Part shown: positions 6,629-13,033 of the stretch, piece after piece
How the letters are laid out: every line of letters begins with the position of its first letter
Position numbering within the stretch: the stretch's first letter is position 1
From: an uncultured Thermomicrobiales bacterium
GTDB taxonomy: Bacteria > Chloroflexota > Chloroflexia > Thermomicrobiales > UBA6265
NCBI GenBank assembly: GCA_902806365.1
Contig: CADCWJ010000336.1
Coordinates: 1-14,360, forward strand
Direction: 5' to 3'
Length of the DNA: 14,360 nucleotides
Made by a program: the position numbers and the translations under genes
The notes under the pieces: generated by a model
Database searches by the model: none
What the model was told of the DNA's origin: nothing
What the model saw: the letters and a program-made list of their open reading frames with translations, nothing else

Positions 6629-8722
6629 ATGTTCCGATGTAAAGTCTGTGGCTGGATCCATGAAGGCGCCGCCCCGCCCGACGCCTGCCCGTCGTGCGGC
6701 GCTCCGGCGGACCGCTTCCGCGCGATGGACTCGTCCGAGGTCGGGATGACGACCGGCGAGCTGTCGTCGCTCGGCGTGTTCGGCCAGGGCTTCGACACGA
6801 TCGATGTCGAGGACAGCCGCCGCATCCGGCTGCTCGCGTTCGTCGATGCGTCCTTCTTTTCTCCGTACACGATCCGCGCCGGCAAGCGCTACCCGATCTA
6901 CACCGGCGACCCCCAGTGGTTCTCCGACAACATCCCCTGCATGACGGCCTGCCCGTCGCACACCGACATCTCGCGCTACATCGCGTTCATCGCCGATGGC
7001 CGCTACGCCGACTCCTACGAGCTGAACCGGGAGCACAACGTCTTCCCCGGATGCCTGGGGCGGATGTGCGCGCGCCCCTGCGAGGATGCCTGCCGCCGCA
7101 AGGAAGTCGATGCCCCGATCGGGATCTGCTATCTCAAGCGCGTCGCGGCCGATTTCCGGGGCGAGACGCGTCGCGAGTTCGCCCCCCCGCCGAACGGCAA
7201 GACGGCGGCGATCGTCGGCGCCGGTGTCTGCGGGCTGACCGCCGCCCGCTCGCTCGCCCGCAAGGGGTATGAGGTCGACATCTACGAGCGCTTCCCGGTG
7301 CCCGGCGGCGTGATGTGGACGGGAGTGCCGGAATGGCGCCTCCCGCGCGACGTGATCGCCGAAGAGGTCGCCCTGATCACCGACCTGGGCGTGCGCATTC
7401 ACTACAACACCGAGGTCGGCAAGGATGTCCACCTGGCCGACCTGGCTGCCGACAATGATGTCGTGATCCTGGCCGCCGGGTGCCAGACCGCGCAGACAAT
7501 GGGCGTCCCCGGCGAGGACCTGACCGGCGTGGTCTCCGGGCTCCAGTTCCTGGAAGACACGTCGCTCGGGCAGAAGGATGTCTGGGTTGGGCGTCGCGTC
7601 GTCACCGTCGGCGGCGGCTTCACCTCGATGGACTGCGTGCGCACGGTCCTCCGGCTCGGCGCCGAACGCTCGGTGATGACCTACCGGCGTACGGTCAACG
7701 AGATTCCGGTCGAGGAGCTCGAGCTGGAGGAAGCCGAGATCGAGGGCGTCGAGATTATGTACATGGTCACGCCGATCCGGGTCATCGGGGACGACCAGGG
7801 CCGGGTCCGCGCGATCGAGTTGGTCCGCAACGAGCTTGGCGAGCCGGACGCCTCCGGGCGTCGTCGGCCGATGCCGGTCGAAGGCTCCGAGTTCCTGATC
7901 GAGTGCGACATGGTCGTCACCGCGATCGGGCAGCGGCAGGACAACCGGTTCCTTGGCGATCTGTTCCCGAACACCGACCGCCGGGGTGTGCCGATCCTCG
8001 ACCAGAACCTTAAGAGCGACGCCGACAACATCTGGGCCGCCGGCGATTACGTGATCAACCCGACCAACTTCATCTCTGCCATCGGTGAGGGCAAGCGGGT
8101 TGCCGAGCTGATCGATCAGGAACTGCGTGGCACCCTCCCCAAGAAGAAGGAGATGGAGATCACGCGCGTCCCGACCGAGTTCATCGCGACGCCGAATCCC
8201 CTGCTTTCCGAGGGCGTCGCCGAGTGGTCGATGACGGCGATGAGCCGCCGCCTTGTCTGGGGCGACGACTACGCGGGCGTCGGCCGCCAGGCGATGCCGA
8301 TGCTGCCGGCCGCCGAGCGCGGAGTGCGCACCCAGGACAACACGCTCGAGACCGAGATCGGCTTTACCAAGTCGATCGGGTTCGAGGAGGCCAAGCGCTG
8401 TCTGCAGTGCCAGCTCAACATCTTCATCGATGGCAACCGCTGCATTCTCTGCAACAGCTGCGGCGATGTCTGCCCCCATCAGTGCATCGAGATGATCTCG
8501 CCGGACCGCATCTACAGTATCGACAACGATGTCGAGCTGGCCGAGATGGCCCGCGCCGAGCTGGGGCCGTTCGCGGCGGCGATGGTGATCGACGAGCGAA
8601 GCTGCATCCGGTGTGGGCTATGCGTCGACTGGTGCCCGACCGAGTGCCTGACGATGGAGCACTTCCGGACCACACCGGCCGAGACGCGCGAGAGCGTGGA
8701 CCTGGCGATCGTCGCCGACTGA
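6629..8722 (+). CDS. Rubredoxin–GltD-like–ferredoxin fusion oxidoreductase
   Basis: A 697-aa soluble iron-sulfur flavoprotein built of three modules. Residues 1-32 form a rubredoxin-like knuckle domain (Cys4, Cys7, Cys20, Cys23; CxxCG...CPSCGAP). Residues about 95-500 resemble the small subunit of glutamate synthase: a Cys-rich helical Fe-S domain (Cys104, 108, 142, 147, 151, 155), an FAD Rossmann motif GAGVCG (197-202), a second NAD(P) Rossmann motif VGGGFTSMD (327-335) and the closing FAD motif AGD (471-473). Residues 585-680 carry CLQC and then two ferredoxin motifs CxxCxxCxxxC (605-615 and 659-669). It would pass electrons between NAD(P)H, FAD and an Fe-S or rubredoxin partner. No glutamate synthase large subunit is adjacent, so a true GltD role is unproven; NAD(P)H:ferredoxin transhydrogenase-like or peroxide-defence electron supply are alternatives. 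The ATG has GGAG 9 bases upstream, and a hairpin terminator follows. Confidence 0.92.
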   Translation: MFRCKVCGWIHEGAAPPDACPSCGAPADRFRAMDSSEVGMTTGELSSLGVFGQGFDTIDVEDSRRIRLLAFVDASFFSPYTIRAGKRYPIYTGDPQWFSDNIPCMTACPSHTDISRYIAFIADGRYADSYELNREHNVFPGCLGRMCARPCEDACRRKEVDAPIGICYLKRVAADFRGETRREFAPPPNGKTAAIVGAGVCGLTAARSLARKGYEVDIYERFPVPGGVMWTGVPEWRLPRDVIAEEVALITDLGVRIHYNTEVGKDVHLADLAADNDVVILAAGCQTAQTMGVPGEDLTGVVSGLQFLEDTSLGQKDVWVGRRVVTVGGGFTSMDCVRTVLRLGAERSVMTYRRTVNEIPVEELELEEAEIEGVEIMYMVTPIRVIGDDQGRVRAIELVRNELGEPDASGRRRPMPVEGSEFLIECDMVVTAIGQRQDNRFLGDLFPNTDRRGVPILDQNLKSDADNIWAAGDYVINPTNFISAIGEGKRVAELIDQELRGTLPKKKEMEITRVPTEFIATPNPLLSEGVAEWSMTAMSRRLVWGDDYAGVGRQAMPMLPAAERGVRTQDNTLETEIGFTKSIGFEEAKRCLQCQLNIFIDGNRCILCNSCGDVCPHQCIEMISPDRIYSIDNDVELAEMARAELGPFAAAMVIDERSCIRCGLCVDWCPTECLTMEHFRTTPAETRESVDLAIVAD

Positions 8723-8757
8723 CGCGCAACCAGCAGGTAAACCGGAATTCCCCTGAC

Positions 8758-8788
8758 AGCGGCCGGTGGTGCACAACTACCGGCCGTT
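8758..8788 (+). terminator. Hairpin terminator after the fusion flavoprotein
   Basis: CGGCCGGTGGT (8760-8770) pairs with ACTACCGGCCG (8776-8786) through a 5-base loop, with one G-U pair; A8758-T8788 and a G-U pair extend the stem to about 13 bp. Only a short TT follows, so the U-tract is weak. It begins 35 bases after the stop codon. Confidence 0.7.
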
Positions 8789-8839
8789 GCCGTGCGCGCG
8801 GCATGGCTGGCACGGCGCCTGCGAGTACATCAGGGGAAT

Positions 8840-8855
8840 GGCGGGAAGTCCCGCC
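8840..8855 (+). other. Small hairpin in the leader of the 77-aa gene
   Basis: GGCGGG (8840-8845) and CCCGCC (8850-8855) form a 6-bp stem with loop AAGT, followed by TTGT. It sits 43 bases before the small gene's start and could be a second weak terminator or a leader structure. Confidence 0.35.
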
Positions 8856-8898
8856 TTGTAGCGAGTAGTCGCATGTACCTGGCAGGAGGATGGGTTCA

Positions 8899-9132
8899 AT
8901 GACCGATCAGGCAAAGAAGCAGTCGGAGCAGGTAAGTGGCGTGTCGAACCTCGGGTTCGATCTCCTGACGTTGCTTCATAACAAGCTCGAAGGTATTGCG
9001 GCGCTGGAGGCCTACAAGGCCGACGCCCAGGGCAACCAGAACGTTTCGTCACTGCTCGATCAGTTGCAGCAGACGGCGGTGCAGGACGTTCAGCAGATCA
9101 AGCCGTTGCTGATCCAGGAACTCGGTCAGTAG
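8899..9132 (+). CDS. Small helical protein of unknown function (77 aa)
   Basis: I do not recognise a named family. The protein is short, soluble and predicted almost wholly helical: a hydrophobic helix SNLGFDLLTLLHNKLEGIAALEAY, a polar break DAQGNQN, then a Gln-rich amphipathic helix SLLDQLQQTAVQDVQQIKPLLIQEL. There is no signal peptide or membrane segment and no Cys. The pattern of two helices with LHNKLEGIAALEAY and a distal QD.QQIKPLL recalls half of a ferritin-like bundle, which would have to dimerise; metal ligands (ExxH) are not evident, so this is only an analogy. An ATG at 8890 is in frame, but AGGAGG (8884-8889) directly abuts it; the ATG at 8899 lies at the ideal 9 bases from that site and is chosen. 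It is isolated between two hairpins and followed by a strong terminator, so it is probably transcribed alone. Confidence 0.8.
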   Translation: MTDQAKKQSEQVSGVSNLGFDLLTLLHNKLEGIAALEAYKADAQGNQNVSSLLDQLQQTAVQDVQQIKPLLIQELGQ

Positions 9133-9161
9133 GCACGGTGCTGCGGGCAGGCCGCCAGTCG

Positions 9162-9195
9162 AACGCCGTGGGCAACCGCCCACGGCGTTTGTCGT
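9162..9195 (+). terminator. Strong intrinsic terminator
   Basis: AACGCCGTGGGC (9162-9173) and GCCCACGGCGTT (9178-9189) form a perfect 12-bp stem with loop AACC, followed by TGTCGTT. It starts 29 bases after the stop of the 77-aa gene. This is the clearest terminator in the window. Confidence 0.88.
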
Positions 9196-9215
9196 TAAAG
9201 ACGGAGGGTGCCTGA

Positions 9216-9761
9216 ATGCCGTCGTATGTCGCGCTGCTGCGCGGAATCAATGTCGGACCCCGCAAGCGGATCGCGATGGCCGAGCTGCGCAAGCTCGTCG
9301 CCGGCCTGGGCCACGCCAACGTGCGCACCTACGTCAACAGCGGCAACGTCGTGTTCGACTCCGCCAGGACCGATCCGGCCGCCATCGTGGCGGATATCGA
9401 AACGGCGCTGCGGGAGGCCATCGGGCAACCCGTTCCGGTGGTTGTCCGGAGTGCGGCGGAGATGGCCGCGACCGTGGCGAACAATCCGTTTCCCGAACGT
9501 GAGCCGGAACCAACCTCGCTCCATGTCAGCTTCCTCGGCGCCACGCCAGACCCGGCGCTGGTCGAGGCGTTGCGGGACGTGGAGCGGGGCGCGGACGATT
9601 ACCGGGTTGTAGGCCGGGACATCTATCTCGCCTACCCGAACGGCGTCAGTGGCGCGATCTTCATGGTCAACGGATTCGACCGCGCCCTGGCGGTCACCTC
9701 GACGAGCCGGAACTGGCGGACCGTGACGAAGCTGGCGGAGATGGCCCGCGATCGCCCCTGA
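9216..9761 (+). CDS. DUF1697 domain protein
   Basis: A 181-aa cytoplasmic protein of the DUF1697 family, whose biochemical role is unknown. The family signature is complete: YVALLRGINVG at residues 4-14, the helix MAELRKLVAGLG, then NVRTYVNSGNVVFDS (residues about 35-49), and near the end the conserved SRNWRTVTKLAEM. Full length for the family, with no truncation. The ATG has GGAGGG 7 bases upstream. It begins only 26 bases after the preceding terminator stem, so its promoter must overlap that structure or it depends on readthrough. No functional link to the flanking genes is evident; DUF1697 genes are often found singly and move between genomes. Confidence 0.93.
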   Translation: MPSYVALLRGINVGPRKRIAMAELRKLVAGLGHANVRTYVNSGNVVFDSARTDPAAIVADIETALREAIGQPVPVVVRSAAEMAATVANNPFPEREPEPTSLHVSFLGATPDPALVEALRDVERGADDYRVVGRDIYLAYPNGVSGAIFMVNGFDRALAVTSTSRNWRTVTKLAEMARDRP

Positions 9762-9778
9762 CCCCGCCACACTTCGAT

Positions 9779-9797
9779 GCATGCGTTCCGTGCATGC
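9779..9797 (+). terminator. Possible weak terminator after the DUF1697 gene
   Basis: GCATGC (9779-9784) repeats as its own inverse at 9792-9797, giving a 6-bp stem (8 with two G-U pairs) 18 bases after the stop. No T-run follows, so function is uncertain. Confidence 0.3.
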
Positions 9798-9826
9798 CTC
9801 GACCAGCGGTATGACCAGAGGCCCCC

Positions 9827-9854
9827 TTGTGCTCGGGCGGGACGCGGATACAAT
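9827..9854 (+). promoter_or_regulatory. Possible promoter of the Gfo/Idh dehydrogenase gene
   Basis: TTGTGC (9827-9832) is followed after 16 bases by TACAAT (9849-9854), a five-of-six -10 match. The spacer contains TCGGGCGGG, also found before the -10-like TATACT at 6502. The untranslated leader would be about 100 bases, and contains no convincing small gene. Confidence 0.45.
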
Positions 9855-9963
9855 GCGCCCCGAGTCCGTCGCGCCGGTTCGCGGACCAGCGAGTCGTGCG
9901 ACATGGTGCGGGCAGGGTGCTTGCACGAGCGGTTGACCATGACAGGAAAGCGAGGAACCCGTT

Positions 9964-11103
9964 TTGAGCTCTCAGCGCGCCGGTTCACCACTACGGGTCG
10001 GGATTCTCGGTGCGGGCAATATCGCTCGTCTCCATTCCGTTGGCTGGAACGAATTTTCTCAGAATGCCGAGATTGCCGCCTATTCGGATGTCGATACCGT
10101 CCGCGCCAGGTACATGAGCGATACGCACACCGGTGGTACCGCAAAGACGTACGACTCGATCGACGCGATCGTCGCCGATCCCGAGATCGATGTAATCGAT
10201 GTCTGCCTGCCGCACCACCTCCACGTCGACGCCGTGCTCAAGGCTGCACAGGCGGGCAAGGCGATCCTGTGCGAGAAGCCGCTCTGCACCAACCTCAGCG
10301 ACGCGGCGAAGATCCGGGAGACGATCGCCTCGACCGGCGTGGTCTTCATGGGTGCGCACAACAACCTGTTCACCCCCTCGCTGCTGGAAGCGCGGCGCCT
10401 GATCTCCGGCGGCTTCATCGGGCGCCCGTTCATGTACCGCACGATCGAGGTGTTCCAGAGCCGCTCCTTCGATCCGTGGTCAAAGGAGGCGTCGGCCACG
10501 GGAGGTGGTCAGCGTGGCTGGCGGGCCGACCTGCGGACGTCCGGCGGCGGTGAATTGCTCGACACCGGCTACCACAGCACGTACCGGCTGCTCTCGCTCG
10601 CCTCGGGCGATCGCCCGGTGGAGGTGACGGGATTCCTGAGCCGGTTCCTGCAAAGCCATCTGCCGACCGAGGATACGGGGCACGTCTTCATCCGCTTCGA
10701 ATCCGGTGTGGTTGGGGAAATCCTGACGAGCTGGGCGCTCGACGTCGTTGGCGCGCGTCAGTTCGAGATCGAGGGGGAGTTCGGGGCGATCGCCGGCAGC
10801 GCGACCTCGCTGAGCCACCAGCTCTACCGCTGGCCGGAACCGGCGACGCGGACATATCCGGCTCCGGCGACGTTCACGCTGGAGATCGGTCACTTCATCG
10901 AAGTCCTCAAGAATGGGGCGACGAATGCCGCTCCGATCGACGATACGATCCGGACGCTCCAGGTCATCAAGGGCGCGTATCTCTCCGCTAAGCTCGGCGC
11001 CACCGTGACGCTGCCCGAGGATCCGGCCGGTGTCCCGGTCGCACGGGAGACGGCGGTCTCGACGCCATACAGCGTCCAGGTTCCGGACGAGGTGCTCGGG
11101 TAG
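9964..11103 (+). CDS. Gfo/Idh/MocA family oxidoreductase
   Basis: A 379-aa NAD(P)-dependent dehydrogenase of the glucose-fructose oxidoreductase/inositol dehydrogenase family, acting on a sugar, polyol or amino-sugar hydroxyl. The N-terminal Rossmann fold has VGILGAGNIA (12-21). The signature EKPLCTN (104-110) gives catalytic Lys105, and DTGYHSTYRL (200-209) gives the Asp200/His204 pair of the active site. The C-terminal beta-sheet domain runs from about 150 to 360. The start is TTG at 9964, supported by GAGGAA 6 bases upstream; no ATG or GTG in frame fits better, and the Rossmann strand begins 10 residues in. The isomerase gene follows after 223 bases that contain a dispersed repeat, and together with the binding protein beyond it the context points to catabolism of a carbohydrate such as inositol or a rare sugar. 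The exact substrate is not readable. Confidence 0.92.
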   Translation: MSSQRAGSPLRVGILGAGNIARLHSVGWNEFSQNAEIAAYSDVDTVRARYMSDTHTGGTAKTYDSIDAIVADPEIDVIDVCLPHHLHVDAVLKAAQAGKAILCEKPLCTNLSDAAKIRETIASTGVVFMGAHNNLFTPSLLEARRLISGGFIGRPFMYRTIEVFQSRSFDPWSKEASATGGGQRGWRADLRTSGGGELLDTGYHSTYRLLSLASGDRPVEVTGFLSRFLQSHLPTEDTGHVFIRFESGVVGEILTSWALDVVGARQFEIEGEFGAIAGSATSLSHQLYRWPEPATRTYPAPATFTLEIGHFIEVLKNGATNAAPIDDTIRTLQVIKGAYLSAKLGATVTLPEDPAGVPVARETAVSTPYSVQVPDEVLG

Positions 11104-11116
11104 CGGCGAGAGATAT

Positions 11117-11202
11117 TGTCATCCCAGCAGCTGCGTCGGAGGGAGCGAAGCGACGAGAGCCTGGCCTGAGCGAAGCGCAGCGGAGTCGAATGGCGATCTC
11201 CC
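11117..11202. repeat. Dispersed palindromic repeat, copy 1 (reverse orientation)
   Basis: Read on the minus strand it has, in order, GGGAGAT, TTCGACTCCGCT and GGGATGACA. The same blocks occur in the same order on the plus strand at 12719-12748. GAGCGAAGCG is repeated inside (11143-11152 and 11168-11177). Sequences of this type are scattered between genes in many Chloroflexota and related genomes (from memory, not searched). This copy is longer than the second because about 50 bases lie between the last two blocks. Confidence 0.65.
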
Positions 11203-11326
11203 GGCTGAAGCGCAACGCGCTGCAGCCGGTCATGAATCGGCGGGAAGCGCCCACCACATCAGTCGGCAACCCACGGTAGAGCCGACGATGGTCGACAAGA
11301 GAAGTCGGGAAGGACAGGGACACGGC

Positions 11327-12196
11327 ATGTATGTATCGCTGATGACCGGGGCGATCGGGATCAAGGATTTCAGCCTTGAGGAATCGATCGCGCTGGCGGC
11401 GGACACGGGGTTCGCCGGAGTCTGGTTCGATATCCGGTCGGCCAAGGCGATCGCCGACGAGCAGGGCGTGGATCATCTCAAGGAGCTGTTCTCGGCGCGT
11501 GGGGTGCGCCCCGGTGGGTGGGGAGCGCCCGTGCGGTGGCAGGACGACGCCCAGCGGGACGCCGACCTCGAAGCCCTCAAGCCGCTGGCCGAGCTGGGCG
11601 TGGAGCTGGGCAACCCGTTCACGACGACCGGGATCATGCCCGGCAACAACGAGCGCCCGTATGAGGAGCAGTACGCGTTCATCCTGGAACGGCTGCGCCC
11701 GTTTGCGGAGACGCTGAAGGCTTCGGGAGTGCGGCTCGGGATCGAGTTCATCGCCCCGAAGACCATCCGGAACCGCTTCACCCACGAGTTCATCTACAGC
11801 ATGAAGGACATGCTCCAGCTCGGGCGTGACGTTGGAACCGGCAATGTCGGGGTGCTGTTCGACGTCTGGCACCACTACACCGCGCACGGCACAATCGACG
11901 ACCTCGACACGATCACGCGGGACGATGTGCAGGTGGTGCATGTCAACGACGCGCCGGCTGGAATCGAGATCGACGAGCAGATCGACTCCGCCCGGCTCTT
12001 GCCGATGGAGAGCGGCGTGATCGACGCGCCGGCGATGATCGCCAGGCTCGATCGGCTCGGGTTCAACGGACCGGTGATCGCCGAGCCGTTCAACGATCGT
12101 CTCAACACGCTCGCCGAGACGGACCCGGTTGCCGCCGCGCAGGAGACGAGCGACTCGATCAGGAAGCTGTTCAAGGCCGCTGGACTGCCAGCTTGA
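11327..12196 (+). CDS. Sugar phosphate isomerase/epimerase (TIM barrel, AP endonuclease 2-like)
   Basis: A 289-aa cytoplasmic protein of the xylose isomerase-like TIM barrel family, which interconverts sugars, keto-sugars or related acids with a divalent metal. The metal-site residues fall where expected: Glu140 (LGIEF), Asp179 and His182 (LFDVWHH), His205 (VVHVND) and Glu253 (IAEPF). Hydroxypyruvate isomerases, inosose dehydratases and tagatose/ketose 3-epimerases all look like this, so the reaction is open. The frame is open 99 codons further upstream, but that part is repeat sequence; ATG 11327 is preferred because AGGGA lies about 6-7 bases before it and the protein then starts at barrel strand 1 (MYVSLMTGA). 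It lies 223 bases after the Gfo/Idh gene, a common pairing in inositol-type and uncommon sugar pathways. Confidence 0.9.
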   Translation: MYVSLMTGAIGIKDFSLEESIALAADTGFAGVWFDIRSAKAIADEQGVDHLKELFSARGVRPGGWGAPVRWQDDAQRDADLEALKPLAELGVELGNPFTTTGIMPGNNERPYEEQYAFILERLRPFAETLKASGVRLGIEFIAPKTIRNRFTHEFIYSMKDMLQLGRDVGTGNVGVLFDVWHHYTAHGTIDDLDTITRDDVQVVHVNDAPAGIEIDEQIDSARLLPMESGVIDAPAMIARLDRLGFNGPVIAEPFNDRLNTLAETDPVAAAQETSDSIRKLFKAAGLPA

Positions 12197-12199
12197 GCC

Positions 12200-12215
12200 C
12201 CGGGAGCACTCCCGG
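12200..12215 (+). terminator. Possible terminator hairpin after the isomerase gene
   Basis: CCGGGAG (12200-12206) and CTCCCGG (12209-12215) are perfect inverse copies separated by CA, folding as 6 bp with a 4-base loop, 3 bases after the stop codon. No T-run follows. Position favours termination; sequence alone is weak. Confidence 0.45.
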
Positions 12216-12321
12216 AGAGGTCGGAATCATCCCGTCGTCGACCCTTTCGGGCTTATCGCGGGAACATCTGTCCCACGGTACGGGGTGCACCGCCATGACG
12301 ATTGAAGCGGTGCGCGGACGG

Positions 12322-12360
12322 ATCGAGTGAGGCCGTGATTGAGTCACGGCCTCACTCGAT
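12322..12360 (-). repeat. Perfect 17-bp inverted repeat (hairpin)
   Basis: ATCGAGTGAGGCCGTGA (12322-12338) and its exact complement (12344-12360) flank a 5-base spacer TTGAG. Neither side has a T-run. The right arm coincides with the last five codons and stop of the minus-strand pseudogene, so the simplest role is a terminator of that former gene; the length and perfection would also suit a regulator site or a mobile-element scar. Confidence 0.7.
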
Positions 12361-12863
12361 AGATGTGGAACATCCAACTATCCCTTGTTCCGGTGGTCCC
12401 GCCAGGGACCAGCTCCCGAAGCGGTCCAGCATCGTAGTCCGGCCCGGACCGGTGCACGATGCCGTGCGTGAATCCCAGCTCCGCGAACGTTTCGACCTGA
12501 TTTACCTCCATGTCGGCCTCATCCATGCCATGCGGTTGTTCTCGAATGTCGCATGCTGTGGAGCGACCCGGACACCCATTTCGAAGGTGCCTTGTGTTCC
12601 CTTCCTGATCTTGTGCTCCCCTTCTCTGTGGCCAGATACGGTGATGTCGTCGGTCAGTAGTCTGTCCAACGTCAACGTTCCGGTTGGACGAGCGCCTCGC
12701 CGGGAAAGATTCGCATGCGGAGATTCTTCGACTCCGCTCGGAATGACAATAAGAGAAGGGAGCGAATCTTCATGGCCCGGCGATTCTCGGGCTCCCCGGT
12801 GAGCACGAATACGCCAGCGTCGGGTGCGGACCCGCCTGGCAGCGGCACTACGGTGGCATCCAT
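12344..12863 (-). pseudogene. Decayed C-terminus of a possible membrane glycosyltransferase (GT-C/GT39-like)
   Basis: Two stretches read like protein in different frames. Nearer the 5' end (12863 to about 12770) the minus strand gives VVPLPGGSAPDAGVFVLTGE followed by PENRRAM; there it runs into a dispersed repeat. Nearer the 3' end (12526-12344) it gives ELGFTHGIVHRSGPDYDAG, LRELVPGGTTG and a final MFHIYRVRP before a TGA. Third positions are about three-quarters G or C in both parts, as in real genes here. Endings such as LGVTHVLV followed by LRELYPGG and FxxYRV are familiar from the C-terminal soluble part of integral-membrane GT39-like glycosyltransferases; this is from memory, not a search. 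Stops, frame changes and absence of the transmembrane part mean it cannot be functional. The intervening 12530-12700 stretch is not convincingly coding. The plus strand of 12780-12978 also has an open frame but with weaker codon bias. Confidence 0.4.
12698..12782. repeat. Dispersed palindromic repeat, copy 2, with nested inverted ends
   Basis: The core GGAGATTCTTCGACTCCGCT continuing to CGGAATGACA (12719-12748) shares the exact 12-mer TTCGACTCCGCT with copy 1 (complement at 11179-11190). It is bracketed by AAGATTCGC (12706-12714) and GCGAATCTT (12762-12770), and outside these by CGCCGGG (12698-12704) and CCCGGCG (12776-12782), all perfect inverse pairs. That architecture resembles a miniature inverted-repeat element. 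It carries no gene and interrupts the glycosyltransferase remnant. Confidence 0.6.
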
Positions 12864-13033
12864 ATTGGGAAGGACTGGTCAGTTCGCGGAACTGTATTCC
12901 ATACTGCCTGAATCGGTAACGGTCCGGAACAGACGTCACGCCAGGCTCTGCGTGTCCATTATGCGCGTTGCCTGGTGAGTGATCTGACGCTTGCCAGTCT
13001 GCCGTTCACCAACACGAAGGAGTCACCAGGAAG

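Noticed and set aside
6542..8479. Long 645-codon minus-strand frame opposite the flavoprotein gene
   Set aside because: It is rich in Asp, Arg, His and Val in the pattern produced by the complement of GC-biased codons, has no motifs, and the plus strand encodes a fully motif-supported protein.
8807..8823. Sigma-54-like site CTGGCACGGCGCCTGCG ahead of the 77-aa gene
   Set aside because: The -24 half matches well but the -12 half has two mismatches, and most Chloroflexota are not known to use sigma-54; likely chance in GC-rich sequence.
11143..11177. Two direct GAGCGAAGCG copies considered as a CRISPR or iteron array
   Set aside because: Only two 10-base units 25 bases apart, with no regular spacers; they are parts of the dispersed repeat.
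12302..12802. 166-codon plus-strand frame through the hairpin and repeat
   Set aside because: It crosses the 17-bp inverted repeat and the dispersed repeat, and its composition is not coding-like; the minus-strand fragments have better codon bias.
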